Of a stretch of 6,778 bases of DNA, positions 5,841 through 6,778 are shown piece by piece (the stretch's first letter is position 1; every line of letters begins with the position of its first letter). The notes under the pieces were generated by a model, which saw only the letters and a list, made by a program, of their open reading frames with translations, did no database searches and had not been told where the DNA came from. Made by a program: the position numbers and the translations under genes. The DNA comes from Xanthobacteraceae bacterium (GTDB lineage: Bacteria > Pseudomonadota > Alphaproteobacteria > Rhizobiales > Xanthobacteraceae), in NCBI GenBank assembly GCA_030043175.1, contig JASHYD010000076.1:1-6778 (forward strand), in the 5' to 3' direction.

Positions 5841-6371
5841 CCGGCCGGGAGCTTTCATAGAGATCGCCGGGCCGTTCAGGCTTGTCATCGTCGGTAGCCC
5901 AGCCTTGCACGCGAAGGCCGGTAGTAGGGCATCGGTACAGGAAGGCTGGCATTTGACGACGTTAGCCGTACCTGCCCTGCTCGCATTACGAAATGTCAAT
6001 GAATCTGCTGTTGGGCTGCCTGGGCCTCTGAGGGGTGGTCGCCGACTGGGCGCGAACTCCATTGTCTCCAGAAGTCCGAGGCTTGGCGCGAACGGAGTTT
6101 TTGCTTCCGCAACCGGTCTTTTCGCAGCGGGGCCGCCCACGGCCTACGCTGATCCTTACGTCCAAGTCGGGCTTTAAGTGACACCGGCGGCTTCTGCACG
6201 CAATCCACGCGTCTGGCAGCTTCGCCGCGCCGTTCTGCAAGGCATTCGCCTCTCGCAAAGGAGATTAAGACTGCGAGGTCATTTCAGTCGGCTAAGCCAA
6301 AGGGCTTTTCGCGGCGCGGTAGATCGCGGCTGCATTGGTTCTGGCTTGCGCACTATCAAACGGTTACCGCA
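5841..6371. other. Long spacer with open frames but no convincing gene
   Basis: A plus frame is open from 5824 to TAA at 6175-6177 (118 codons) and includes AFIEIAGPFRLVIVGSPA, faintly like part of a LysR-type effector domain, but the rest does not follow the family. Another plus frame ending near 6180 gives EFLLPQPVFSQRGRPRPT and a basic tail. On the minus strand a short stretch downstream of the 6372 gene reads ARTNAAAIYRAAKSPFGLAD without a start. AAGCC-aaag-GGCTT-TT (6294-6309) is a weak plus-strand hairpin. None of these reaches a level I would annotate as a gene. Confidence 0.45.
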
Positions 6372-6542
6372 TCATTCCTTTTCTTGAGGAAGCTTGGACA
6401 GCAAGTGAGGCCAGTTCCGAGCGACAAGACCCCGTATGCCGTCGTCTACAACATCGATGCTGTCGAGGGCCTCAATCTCACGGCGGATGACGTCAAGGTC
6501 GTCTGGACTGAGGCGGCGGCCGTCGAAAAATTCCATCGGCAT
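6372..6542 (-). CDS. Small conserved-looking hypothetical protein (MEFFDG...WPHLL type)
   Basis: A 56-residue soluble protein of unknown function. It begins MPMEFFDGRRLSPDDLDVIR, continues REIEALDSIDVVDDGIRGLV, and ends ARNWPHLLSKLPQEKE. It is acidic, with two helix-like segments (LSPDDLDVIRREIEALDS and DDGIRGLVARNWPHLLSKL) joined by an acidic turn. There is no signal peptide, membrane segment or cysteine motif. I recall closely similar short proteins in Bradyrhizobium and Rhodopseudomonas genomes, with the same RREIEALDS and RNWPHL signatures; no function is known to me. The frame is open upstream to 6647, but that part looks unlike coding sequence, so ATG at 6540-6542 is chosen. The second ATG (6536) is also possible; neither has a clear ribosome-binding site. 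The plus frame opposite it is a shadow. Confidence 0.6.
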   Translation of the reverse strand: MPMEFFDGRRLSPDDLDVIRREIEALDSIDVVDDGIRGLVARNWPHLLSKLPQEKE

Positions 6543-6747
6543 GGAGGCCAATGCGCAGGCCGGGAGGATCGTTCCACAAGTAGTTATCTCCGCACCTCTT
6601 CCCTGGCTCGTGCCAAGAAGCCCCGCCCCAAATGCCGTTTCTGCCAAGCTCAGTCAAATGGCGAAGAAAGGCGAACGCGGTCTTCAGGGTACCGGCAAGG
6701 TTGAATCCCGCCCGGTTCAATAGAAGGAACCACTTCGCACAATCCAC
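6543..6747. other. Upstream of the small gene, nothing convincing
   Basis: A minus frame at 6493-6747 begins MDCAKWFLLLNRAGFNLAGT and has an N-terminus rich in hydrophobic residues, but it overlaps the better-supported 6372-6542 gene in another frame and ends in an Arg/Pro-rich run. Two plus frames also cross here. I assign no gene. Confidence 0.35.
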
Positions 6748-6769
6748 AAAAACCGTCGCGAGCGGCGAC
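6748..6769 (-). terminator. Possible intrinsic terminator for a gene beyond the right edge
   Basis: On the minus strand GTCGC-cgctc-GCGAC (6769-6755) is followed by GG and five T (6752-6748). A short GC stem with a T tract is the layout of a Rho-independent terminator, read leftwards from a gene outside the window. The stem is only five pairs, so the call is tentative. Confidence 0.35.
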
Positions 6770-6778
6770 CGTTTCTAG

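Noticed and set aside
5631..6140. A 169-codon minus-strand frame.
   Set aside because: It runs antisense to the motif-supported gene at 5748-5840 and shows no domain of its own; its composition (Pro, Arg, Ala rich) is that of a shadow frame.
6294..6309. AAGCC-aaag-GGCTT-TT as a plus-strand terminator.
   Set aside because: The stem is weak, only four T, and no supported plus-strand gene lies upstream.
6685..6735. A possible tRNA T-arm-like sequence near the right end.
   Set aside because: No acceptor, D or anticodon stem can be built around it on either strand.

Overview
The window looks like an accessory stretch of an alphaproteobacterial chromosome, most likely Bradyrhizobium or a close relative. 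The high-GC coding in the first gene fits this, as does a 6-TM cyclic-nucleotide-gated K+ channel of the MlotiK1 type. Several very small proteins also resemble, from memory, short hypothetical proteins common in Bradyrhizobiaceae genomes. The assignment is inferred from these features; no rRNA or tRNA is present to confirm it.

Layout. Positions 1-791 (+) hold the C-terminal two thirds of the channel: S5, pore with TIGYGD filter, S6 and cyclic-nucleotide-binding domain. Positions 792-2099 have no intact gene. They carry gene relics: a frameshifted minus-strand fragment (841-1144), a frameshifted plus-strand fragment of a membrane-protein C-terminus (1148-1399), a stretch with hairpins, and an orphan minus-strand frame (1839-2081). 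Positions 2100-3545 (-) are the one large intact gene, a membrane-anchored alpha/beta hydrolase related to platelet-activating-factor acetylhydrolase. From 3546 to the end the DNA is sparse. It has four very small plausible genes (4286-4483 -, 4900-5091 -, 5748-5840 +, 6372-6542 -), another frameshifted fragment (5385-5721 -), and long spacers without a convincing gene.

Functional reading. No operon or pathway links these genes. Channel and hydrolase are on opposite strands and separated by relics, and the small genes stand alone. Three of the four small genes encode CxxC proteins that could be metal-binding. The picture is a decaying accessory region between real genes. I found no CRISPR array, intact transposase, phage module, toxin-antitoxin pair or tRNA, and no clear multi-gene system. 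The most useful leads are the altered active-site residues of the hydrolase, the cluster of tiny Cys-motif proteins, and the frame-disrupted fragments.
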